A stretch of 7,041 nt of DNA, taken from assembly GCA_900768725.1 (NCBI GenBank), contig CAAGDU010000144.1, positions 1 to 7,041 on the forward strand. The letters run 5' to 3'. Both the position numbers and the translations under genes were made by a program. Under the pieces are notes generated by a model that was not told the origin of the DNA, searched no databases, and saw only the letters and a program-made list of their open reading frames with translations. The stretch comes from Bacteroidales bacterium (GTDB lineage: Bacteria; Bacteroidota; Bacteroidia; Bacteroidales; Paludibacteraceae). This document shows positions 1 through 6,174 of the stretch, piece by piece; position 1 is the stretch's first letter, and every line of letters begins with the position of its first letter.

Positions 1-3000
1 CAATGATGGTCGTATCACTCTCGGTAGCAGCACGCTGCCTGCCGAAGGAGGTGCGCTGAACTTCACGTTCCGTCCAAAAGATGGAACCGATGCACCCGGG
101 AGTACAGGCACATGCACCATCTCGTTTATCACACACGGTATGACTACCCCCACCACACTTGATATCGTATGGACGGTAAGTTCCGGAATGGACCCCAATA
201 CCGAACTGATAGAGGTAACGGATATTAGCAACTCAGAAATCACCATAGAGCACAACGTGCCGGGCACTGTGGACGAAGTGCGCGTGGTATTCAACCGCGA
301 GGTGAACCCCGACGATGTAGATGAGAACGTAGGCGATGAGATATTCTTCTCGAAGTACTACGAGGCATATATGCAAAAGAAACTTTGGGCAATCTACAAC
401 CCGACAGGGCGCAAGATTTCCTTGGAGGGAATGGAGGTATGGCGTTCTCAAGGTGACGCGAAAAACGGCTATTCGTGGAACTACACGGATGCCATGGACC
501 TAAGCACCATGGGAAAAAACGAGCAAGGCTGGATTTATCCGAACGAAGAGATTATCATATATACCTCCAATGAGGTAGGCACTTGTGAGCAATCGAAAGC
601 CGATATGAGCACTTGGGAACCAAGGAGCAGCGAAGACAAGGCACTCTCCTTCTCCGGAGACGATGCCCTGCTGCTCGTACGGAAAGCGAGTGCTATATCC
701 GTGGAAAAAGGTAATGTGTTACCCACAGTGAGCGTAAATGGCATGTCTATTACATGGCCTGATCCTCTGACCGTCAATGAGGAACAATGGTATATGCTGG
801 ATATCATCGGTGCACGCAGCGAGACGTACCAACCCGACTGCTCGGCATGTAAAAGATGGAGTTGGACAAACTGTGTGAAAAATGAATCTGTGAGTGGCGA
901 TGCAGATGGATGGGTCGGCTATGGATTCGATATGTCGGACAACAAGAACAATTATTCTACTTGCGAGGGAGGCGGGTTCCTGCTCTCCACCAACCGCTGT
1001 CTGCTGGTGCGCAGAATGGATGTGAAGAGCGGCGCTAACGCCCTTGCCATCAATATCGGCAACATGGAGACGCTGAATACAGAATGGAAAGGTTCGCATG
1101 TGCCAACAGGAGGAGAACAGGCGGCAGTAAGCTGCGAGAACTTCAGTTACGTAGGCGGATATGACTACTCCGGCTACTACAACCATTATGTACCTTTGGC
1201 ATCGGAGGAATACAAATCTCTTGGCAAAAATCCGGACGGGTCATGGTCGTTTGAGACGGCGGTACCCAACTACTATTGCAAGATTCTGCGTATTGAGGTG
1301 GTGGAGAAACAGACCATCAACGGCGTAGATGCAGACAACGTACACGCATACGTTGACTACAAAGTACCTATTGTGGTGGATAAATCAAAAAATACAAAAG
1401 ATGATGTATTCAAATTTGGTGACGACACATGCGCCAACTGCGATGTAGTCATCCGCGACAAAGCCCAACTGAGCCATATCGAAGGCGGTCAGGGACAGTT
1501 CCGCGATATGTACGTTTATCCGGGGGCTAAACTAAGCAATGAAGCGGGGAAGACCCTCAATATGCGAAGTATCTATATGCAAGCCTTGAACGACACCGTA
1601 AGTTATGCTATCGTAAACAACAATGGAAGTACTATTCTCTCGGATAAGGTGGTACACACAAAGCGTATAGACGACAAGTACTGGTATCCGTTCTCGTTGC
1701 CTTACGACTGCGACATAGCCGCCATCCGCCAGTTGAACGGCAAGTCGCTCGGTAAGTATGAGGGTCCGGGGGTAGTCGATCCGTCGCAATACGGCACTTG
1801 GACCATTAAGTACTACGATGGTCAGGCTCGTCAAGCATCCGGCACCAGCGCAGGAGCGGGCAACGCATCGAGTTTCTGGAAAGAGATGCAGCCCAATGGT
1901 ACACTGAAAGCCCACCAAGCGTATATCATTGGTCTGTACGAGACCGACTGGGACGGGCAACATAAGACCGTGCTCTTCCCGCCAAAGACCGGTTCCGAAT
2001 ATACCGAGTCGGGGAATGATGCCAAAGAGACTACCGTGGTGAACTGGACCGACAACCTCAGTTGTGCGGCTCGCCACCACGGATGGAACTTCGTAGGCAG
2101 CCCCTACATCAGTATGTTTAATGAAGGTACTGACGGGCAAGGTATGAACAACGGCAGTGTGGTGATGAAAGGTAAAATTAGCGGAGATAATACTCCTTAC
2201 ATAGAGACCGAATATGTCTTCCTTTCAATACCTGACGGGCGCGATACAAGGACCTATACACAGGTGCTGGCATCGGCTACTAAGATAGAACCGTTTAAGG
2301 GCTATTTCGTGCAGGTGGTTGACCCAACTACCGATGCATCAGAAACAAAGACGCTGGTCTATGACAAAGGCAATCGTACCTTGGAGAAAACACCTGCCCG
2401 CGTAGCCGCAACCGAGAGACAAAAGATATTCGTCGAACTGAATATCCTTGCACCGGATGGTGTGAGCGACAACGCCGGTATCCTTGTGCATGACCGGTAC
2501 ACGTCCGCTTACGAGATAGGCGGCGATCTCACCAAGATGTATGCAGCAGCCGATAAGCCTCAACTCTACACCGTGGATGCACAGAACGAGAAGATGGCAT
2601 ATCAGGCATTGCCCGATGCGTTGGCACACGCCATACCCCTTGAGTTCTTTGCGCCGGTTGCAGGGCAGTATATCTTGTCTATGGCTCATAGTGTCAGCCG
2701 CGTGGCTGATGCGCAAGCCGTGTGCCTGCTGTACGAAGGGAGCCAAGTGGCTGACCTGCTCACGAGCGACTATACCATAGCCGCCACAGGTCGCGGTATT
2801 GTCAGCGGCTACACGATAGACATACAGCGTGCCCCTGAAGTATCCACATGGGTACAAAGTAGCGAGGCAGGCGCTGCCGTAGTGAGTGTGGAGGAACAGA
2901 CCATCACTATTCAACAGATACCTGCCCACGCAACGGTACAGATAGTGGATATGTTGGGCAGGGTACTCACGCACCAAACCGCCAACACCTCCACCATGCA

Positions 3001-3085
3001 ATACATAGTGCCCGCTGTAGGCGTTTACCAAGTGGTGATTCGAACGCCGCAGGCAAATCAAGTAGCGAAAGTTGTTGTTAAATAA
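1..3085 (+). CDS. Large T9SS-exported surface protein with lamin-tail-like domain (3' part)
   Basis: The frame is open from the first full codon at 2, so the gene begins upstream; the ATG at 140 is internal and not a credible start. 1,027 residues are visible. In order: a short beta-rich segment; a lamin-tail-like domain (about 338-1114) with the core KLWAIYNPTG, the FSGDDALLLV strand at 650-679, DIIGA at 800 and WKGSH at 1085; a CANCDVV motif at 1430 followed by FRDMYVYPGAKL, which recalls Bacteroidales surface proteins; a second beta-rich module with FSLPYDCD (1691), GWNFVGSPY (2081) and GYFVQ (2300); then a C-terminal T9SS sorting domain. Expected route is the Sec pathway, then T9SS across the outer membrane, with surface attachment or release. 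No enzyme active site is visible, so a structural, adhesive or binding role is inferred. The stop lies 22 bases before the next gene, indicating an operon. Export is well supported; ligand and function are unknown. Confidence 0.9.
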   Translation, partial: NDGRITLGSSTLPAEGGALNFTFRPKDGTDAPGSTGTCTISFITHGMTTPTTLDIVWTVSSGMDPNTELIEVTDISNSEITIEHNVPGTVDEVRVVFNREVNPDDVDENVGDEIFFSKYYEAYMQKKLWAIYNPTGRKISLEGMEVWRSQGDAKNGYSWNYTDAMDLSTMGKNEQGWIYPNEEIIIYTSNEVGTCEQSKADMSTWEPRSSEDKALSFSGDDALLLVRKASAISVEKGNVLPTVSVNGMSITWPDPLTVNEEQWYMLDIIGARSETYQPDCSACKRWSWTNCVKNESVSGDADGWVGYGFDMSDNKNNYSTCEGGGFLLSTNRCLLVRRMDVKSGANALAINIGNMETLNTEWKGSHVPTGGEQAAVSCENFSYVGGYDYSGYYNHYVPLASEEYKSLGKNPDGSWSFETAVPNYYCKILRIEVVEKQTINGVDADNVHAYVDYKVPIVVDKSKNTKDDVFKFGDDTCANCDVVIRDKAQLSHIEGGQGQFRDMYVYPGAKLSNEAGKTLNMRSIYMQALNDTVSYAIVNNNGSTILSDKVVHTKRIDDKYWYPFSLPYDCDIAAIRQLNGKSLGKYEGPGVVDPSQYGTWTIKYYDGQARQASGTSAGAGNASSFWKEMQPNGTLKAHQAYIIGLYETDWDGQHKTVLFPPKTGSEYTESGNDAKETTVVNWTDNLSCAARHHGWNFVGSPYISMFNEGTDGQGMNNGSVVMKGKISGDNTPYIETEYVFLSIPDGRDTRTYTQVLASATKIEPFKGYFVQVVDPTTDASETKTLVYDKGNRTLEKTPARVAATERQKIFVELNILAPDGVSDNAGILVHDRYTSAYEIGGDLTKMYAAADKPQLYTVDAQNEKMAYQALPDALAHAIPLEFFAPVAGQYILSMAHSVSRVADAQAVCLLYEGSQVADLLTSDYTIAATGRGIVSGYTIDIQRAPEVSTWVQSSEAGAAVVSVEEQTITIQQIPAHATVQIVDMLGRVLTHQTANTSTMQYIVPAVGVYQVVIRTPQANQVAKVVVK
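338..1114 (+). other. Lamin-tail-like domain with a large insertion
   Basis: The segment has the hallmarks of bacterial lamin-tail domains: FFSKYYEAYMQKKLWAIYNP at the start (compare the common pattern ISEY.EGS..NK.IEIYNPT), then ISLEGMEVW, GWIYPNEEIIIY, ALSFSGDDALLLV, MLDIIGA, and a terminal LNTEWKGSH. About 258 residues is roughly twice the usual size. The extra length falls mainly between DIIGA (ending 814) and the STNRCLLVRR strand near 989, and it is rich in Cys, Trp and Gly, including a CSAC motif at 839-850. Boundaries are approximate and judged from motifs only. Confidence 0.7.
2852..3082 (+). other. T9SS C-terminal sorting domain
   Basis: The last ~77 residues fit the T9SS type A sorting signal: VVSVEEQTITI, then VQIVDMLGRVL at 2936 (the conserved v.DllGr.v turn), then VGVYQVVI (the G.Y.v.v strand) and a terminal KVVVK. 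In this family the domain directs passage through the outer-membrane T9SS translocon and is usually cleaved, often with attachment to anionic lipopolysaccharide. Confidence 0.85.
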
Positions 3086-3086
3086 G

Positions 3087-3098
3087 CAAAGGAAAAGG
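3087..3098 (+). promoter_or_regulatory. Purine-rich ribosome-binding region
   Basis: A purine-rich run (AAAGGAAAAGG) lies between the stop of the upstream gene and the ATG at 3108, with 9 bases between its last G and the start codon. It supports 3108 rather than the in-frame TTG at 3072, which would overlap the preceding gene and put a charged stretch ahead of the signal peptide. Shine-Dalgarno use is weak in Bacteroidota, so this is only supporting evidence. Confidence 0.35.
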
Positions 3099-3107
3099 TA
3101 CAAAAAT

Positions 3108-3500
3108 ATGAAACGATTTGTTTTGCTATACGTTGTGCTACTGAGTAGCATACTATGCCCTATGTTTGCTGTCACCTCAACAGGCGACATGCCTGATTGG
3201 GGGAGGGAATCCACCACTGTTTTTTTCAGCACAACGGATGGGAGTTCCCCCTCTCTCGCGAGCACTCCGTCTATCCCGTTCTACTCCACCTCCTCTATGT
3301 TGGATGGTAGCGAGCCAACGAAGAGTATCATAGGCTCCAACATGTCTCCGCAAGGTCCGCAACGAGTGGATAGAGGCGATAACACCGGCGACCCGGGAGA
3401 TCCCCCCGTTACCCCTATCGGGGATATGCTATTGCCCCTGTTGCTAATCGCCTTGGGATACGCTGCTATCCGACACCTAAAAATTCAGTACCACCAATGA
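3108..3500 (+). CDS. Small secreted/membrane-anchored protein, unknown function
   Basis: A 130-residue protein. The ATG at 3108 gives a textbook signal peptide, MKRFVLLYVVLLSSILCPMF followed by A. Cys17 lacks a lipobox (L at -1), so it is not an obvious lipoprotein. Residues 24-100 are Ser/Thr/Pro/Asp-rich and probably disordered, with FYSTSSM (58-64) and a GPQR motif (83-86). Residues 104-106 (IGD) precede a hydrophobic helix, MLLPLLLIALGYAAI (107-121), ending in the weakly basic tail RHLKIQYHQ. From memory, small Bacteroidales proteins with an FxSTSxM motif and a PxGD-helix-basic end accompany surface-protein genes; I cannot confirm this or name a family. The gene starts 22 bases after the lamin-tail gene, and its TGA overlaps the next ATG (ATGA), implying co-transcription and translational coupling. 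A tether, chaperone or assembly partner for the adjacent exported proteins is inference. Confidence 0.82.
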   Translation: MKRFVLLYVVLLSSILCPMFAVTSTGDMPDWGRESTTVFFSTTDGSSPSLASTPSIPFYSTSSMLDGSEPTKSIIGSNMSPQGPQRVDRGDNTGDPGDPPVTPIGDMLLPLLLIALGYAAIRHLKIQYHQ

Positions 3501-6070
3501 AAAAGTTTAGTTTATTGATATCTTTGCTTTGCTCCGTACTATTTTGCTATGCAGAAGGCTCGGAGTCTTTGCAGAATGTGTCGGGCAGTATATACGGCAC
3601 CGGCACTTCGCATAGTTTCACCGGCGACAACGGCATGACTTGGAACACGGTAGGTGCCATAGAGAGTTCCACAGGAGGCTATCGCACCCTCACAACGCTT
3701 GCCACCGTCAGCGGGAACGGCATCACAGGACAACTTAATGCTACGCAGGTAGAACAAGGTCTTGGCGAAATCAGTTTTTACGTCAAAGGTATGAAATCCG
3801 GCACCGGCTATGGCAACCGTACTTTCCGTGTAACAGCCGGAGATGTAACAGATGATGTGGTAGTAAACATTCCGAGTATGACCAACTCATACAAGGTAAC
3901 AGCCATTATCAAACGCAGAAACGTATCGTCGTTCACGATTACCTCGCTGCCTTCCGTAAGCGATGAGACCGCCACGTTTGGGTTGTACAACTTCACGTGG
4001 ACATCCTATGACGGCAAGACCGACAAACCCACTTTGCAGGTGAACGATACGGATATAGAATATGGCATAGAGAATGGCGACACGGTGTACTATTCCGCCG
4101 CTACAATAGATGTGCATATTGCCTCTACCTCCCAGGGTGCCACTTTCTATTACACTACGGATGGTTCTCAGCCCACTACTTCAAGTGCAAGTGGTGAGGT
4201 AGTAAGTCTTCCTGCCGGCGGCAATCATACCATTCGCGCCATCGCATGGACAGCAGCCTTAGGCGAAAGCGATGAGACACAGATACAAGTGAAAACAAGC
4301 AGAGGACGAGTGGTGCTTAATCCGGCAGAAAGCACTACCTTTTGGAGCGAGAACAGCAATCTATATACCTATTCAAGCAGTAGTTACGAGACCAAAAGTG
4401 ATGCGCCTTGCTATCGTATTACAGGGTCAGGGATAGTCGTTACTCCCGTTGTGGTTTGTCCCAGACACCTAAGCCTGTACGCTACCTCTGCAACAAAAGT
4501 GCTGACCATAGCTTACCAAGCAGGGACAATGGAGATAGAAGGTAGCGATACGATATGGGCAGGAGAAGCATGGACTACATTGCAGACTATGTCCGTAGCC
4601 AACAAACAATTCACAAGTGGCGTAATGAAAAGGTTTGACATTGTCGTTCCCGACTCCATAAAAGACAAGTTTGTAAAATTCAAGATGATCTCGTCCGGCA
4701 ACTCTGTCTATTTGGATGATCCTAACTATATCTCGGCTGATATTGAGCAGGCTGCACCCCCCATCCTCTCCATAGGTTCGGGGGAAGTAGCCAATGGGCA
4801 AACCGTAAACATCATAGCAGAATCCGGTGCACAGATTTACTACAGCCTAAATGGCGGTAACATAGCTGCTTATACCTCTCCCATCACCATCACCGGTCCT
4901 ACGATGTTGCTCGCTTACGCAGAGGAAGAAGGTAAGGCTCGGAGCTGGTCAACTAAAGCAACCTACACCGTAGCCAATGTGCAACCCACCTTGGGCACTC
5001 CGCTGTTTAACGTAGCCTCGGGCGAGGTGAACTGGGGCGCACAAGTAACAATCACTGCTGACGACTTCGCAACGCTTCACTATACCGTCAATGGCGGAGA
5101 AGAACAGACTGCCACAGGGAGTGTCGTACTGACCATTACGGAAAACACAGCCATCAGCGCATACGCAACCTGCAACGGCTATACGACGAGTGCTATTGCA
5201 TCGGCAGACTACACGGTAGTCTATCCGCTATTGGATGAACCGACTTTCTCTTTGAGCAACGGCAGCGTAGAGTATGGCACGCAAGTTACGATAGAGGCAA
5301 CAGAAGGAGCAACCATCGTATATACTATCAATGGGGGACCCAATCAACTGGCAAAAAATAAAACAACCATCACGATAGAGGAAGACGTAACTATTGAGGC
5401 GTATGCCCAACGCGAGGGATATACCAATAGCGCTCACGTCATTCGCCATTATCAAGTAACCTATCCTAAATTGGCGGCACCTACCTTCTCCGTGGCATCA
5501 GGAGCAGTCCCTCAAGGCACTGAAGTAACTATCAGAGGCAATGCCGACGACACACTCTACTATACGACGGATGGAGAGTCATGGATGCGTACATTAGGTA
5601 TGGCAACGGTAAGCATCTCACAAGCATGCACTCTATCTGCATATCTATGCCGACTAGGTTATGAAAATAGCGATACCGTTTCTGTTAGTTACACATTATC
5701 AGCCATTCAAATAGAGGCACCCTATTTCTCCATCAGCGGTGGAACCTACGAGAAAGGAACGACATTTTCTCTTTCTGCCGTGGAGGGGGCTACTATCCAC
5801 TACACAATCAATGAGGAACCTGAGCAGACTGCTATCACGCAGGTGGTGCTGAGCCTAACGGAAAATATGGAAATCAGCGCATACGCCACGATGGATGGAT
5901 ACGTGCAAAGCGAGACCATACAAGCCGCTTTCTATATGAAAGCAACACCTACCGACATGGCGGAAACCACGGGGGCATCTCCGGCACGACGGAAACAACT
6001 GATAAACGGACAGATTGTCATACAGGCAGAAGACGGTAGCCTATGGACAATCATCGGACAGAGGCTGTAA
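3497..6070 (+). CDS. Secreted modular protein with six CHB_HEX_C-like repeats
   Basis: An 857-residue protein. The ATG at 3497 overlaps the preceding stop and gives a signal peptide, MKKFSLLISLLCSVLFCYA, with likely cleavage before Glu20. Residues ~25-175 form a beta-rich domain (FTGDNGMTW at 41-49, FTWTSYDG at 166-173) recalling ligand-binding beta-sandwiches found in Bacteroidota exported proteins. Residues ~177-266 are a canonical chitobiase/hexosaminidase C-terminal-like repeat with FYYTTDGSQPTTSS. Residues ~267-418 are a second beta-rich domain ending near VYLDDP. Residues 420-819 hold five more repeats at an exact 80-residue period. Residues ~831-857 are a short tail (RRKQLINGQIVIQ then WTIIGQRL) that matches the tail of the convergent gene. 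CHB_HEX_C-like domains are non-catalytic beta-sandwiches in glycosidases and surface proteins. No catalytic residues are recognisable, so a binding or spacer role at the cell surface is inferred. It is the last gene of the operon, followed by a strong hairpin. Confidence 0.92.
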   Translation: MKKFSLLISLLCSVLFCYAEGSESLQNVSGSIYGTGTSHSFTGDNGMTWNTVGAIESSTGGYRTLTTLATVSGNGITGQLNATQVEQGLGEISFYVKGMKSGTGYGNRTFRVTAGDVTDDVVVNIPSMTNSYKVTAIIKRRNVSSFTITSLPSVSDETATFGLYNFTWTSYDGKTDKPTLQVNDTDIEYGIENGDTVYYSAATIDVHIASTSQGATFYYTTDGSQPTTSSASGEVVSLPAGGNHTIRAIAWTAALGESDETQIQVKTSRGRVVLNPAESTTFWSENSNLYTYSSSSYETKSDAPCYRITGSGIVVTPVVVCPRHLSLYATSATKVLTIAYQAGTMEIEGSDTIWAGEAWTTLQTMSVANKQFTSGVMKRFDIVVPDSIKDKFVKFKMISSGNSVYLDDPNYISADIEQAAPPILSIGSGEVANGQTVNIIAESGAQIYYSLNGGNIAAYTSPITITGPTMLLAYAEEEGKARSWSTKATYTVANVQPTLGTPLFNVASGEVNWGAQVTITADDFATLHYTVNGGEEQTATGSVVLTITENTAISAYATCNGYTTSAIASADYTVVYPLLDEPTFSLSNGSVEYGTQVTIEATEGATIVYTINGGPNQLAKNKTTITIEEDVTIEAYAQREGYTNSAHVIRHYQVTYPKLAAPTFSVASGAVPQGTEVTIRGNADDTLYYTTDGESWMRTLGMATVSISQACTLSAYLCRLGYENSDTVSVSYTLSAIQIEAPYFSISGGTYEKGTTFSLSAVEGATIHYTINEEPEQTAITQVVLSLTENMEISAYATMDGYVQSETIQAAFYMKATPTDMAETTGASPARRKQLINGQIVIQAEDGSLWTIIGQRL
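4025..4294 (+). other. Canonical CHB_HEX_C-like domain (isolated copy)
   Basis: Residues 177-266 of the modular protein contain the family signature: a strand GATFYY followed by TTDGSQPTTSS, then a strand ending in HTIRAIAWTAALGESDET. This is the only copy with the standard TTDGS.PT loop intact. It is separated from the other five copies by a ~150-residue beta-rich domain. Confidence 0.75.
4754..5953 (+). repeat. Five tandem 80-residue (240-bp) CHB_HEX_C-like repeats
   Basis: Units start at about 4754, 4994, 5234, 5474 and 5714. The same landmark (SGE, SGE, NGS, SGA, GGT) begins at 4778, 5018, 5258, 5498 and 5738, so the spacing is exactly 240 bp with no net insertion or deletion. Each unit reads roughly: P.FS..SG.v..G..vtI.a..gatiyYt.ngg, then v.it....i.AYa...GY..S....Y.v. 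DNA identity between units is low overall, so these are old protein-level repeats rather than recent copies. Confidence 0.88.
5987..6067 (+). other. Short C-terminal tail motif, copy 1
   Basis: The last 27 residues of the modular protein (RRKQLINGQIVIQ, a short acidic turn, then LWTIIGQRL) align with the end of the convergent EEP protein. Common pattern: K, one residue, L, one residue, N/D-G, hydrophobics, IQ, 4-6 residues, W/Y-T, two residues, G. I recall similar ends (K.L.dG.l.I..g..Y...G) on Bacteroidales exported proteins. A sorting or anchoring role is inferred. Confidence 0.55.
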
Positions 6071-6076
6071 AAGAGA

Positions 6077-6132
6077 CTAAACATAAGCAAGCGGCTGCTA
6101 CAAAGATGTAACAGCCGCTTGCTTATGTTTAG
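6077..6132. terminator. 26-bp hairpin, probable bidirectional terminator
   Basis: Arms at 6077-6102 and 6107-6132 pair over 26 bp with a single C-A mismatch (6098/6111) and a 4-base loop (AAGA). The stem centre is GC-rich (GCGGCTG). It sits between two convergent stop codons. Read on the minus strand, the stem is followed by TCTCTTTTA, a passable U-rich tail for the EEP gene. On the plus strand the stem is followed by GGGGGGC rather than T residues, although the distal arm itself is T-rich. It begins 6 bases after the TAA of the modular protein. Confidence 0.75.
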
Positions 6133-6137
6133 GGGGG

Positions 6138-6170
6138 CTATAGATGCTATAGAAACTATTGAAACTATTG
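6138..6170. repeat. Short direct repeats in the intergenic region
   Basis: CTATAG occurs at 6138-6143 and 6147-6152, separated by ATG, followed immediately by two adjacent copies of AAACTATTG at 6153-6161 and 6162-6170. The block fills the space between the hairpin and the stop codon of the minus-strand gene. No function is evident; slippage-generated repeats are the simplest reading. Confidence 0.6.
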
Positions 6171-6174
6171 ATTC

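Noticed and set aside
140..142. ATG at 140 as the start of the lamin-tail gene
   Set aside because: The frame is open back to base 2 with a continuing beta-rich protein sequence, and no signal peptide follows the ATG although the protein carries a T9SS tail.
719..1186. A 155-codon minus-strand open frame rich in His and Cys
   Set aside because: Its His/Cys content is the reverse complement of Gly/Trp/Cys-rich plus-strand codons in the lamin-tail insertion; no conserved pattern supports it.
1532..2140. A 202-codon minus-strand open frame
   Set aside because: Fully antisense to the beta-rich part of the lamin-tail protein, with no recognisable motif and no plausible ribosome-binding region.
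3072..3107. In-frame TTG start giving the small protein 12 extra residues
   Set aside because: It would overlap the upstream gene and place a highly charged stretch ahead of the signal peptide. The ATG at 3108 has a purine-rich region at normal spacing and begins directly with the signal sequence.
3220..3226. Run of seven T in the small gene as a phase-variation switch
   Set aside because: Seven T is short for slippage-based switching and encodes ordinary Val-Phe-Phe codons; there is no further repeat structure.
3222..3256. FFSTTDGSSPS in the small protein resembling the CHB_HEX FYYTTDGSQPT loop
   Set aside because: The match is one short low-complexity motif with no surrounding domain similarity, most likely coincidence in Ser/Thr-rich sequence.
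2339..3265. A 308-codon open frame on the minus strand opposite the T9SS sorting domain
   Set aside because: It lies antisense to well-supported coding sequence, spans the 3' end of one gene and into the next, and its translation shows no domain, signal peptide or sensible composition. It is a by-product of codon use on the plus strand.
3519..3526. TATCTTTG, a match to the Bacteroidota -7 promoter box (TAnnTTTG)
   Set aside because: It lies inside the signal-peptide codons of the gene starting at 3497, with no good -33 box seen at the right distance and no downstream gene needing a promoter there.
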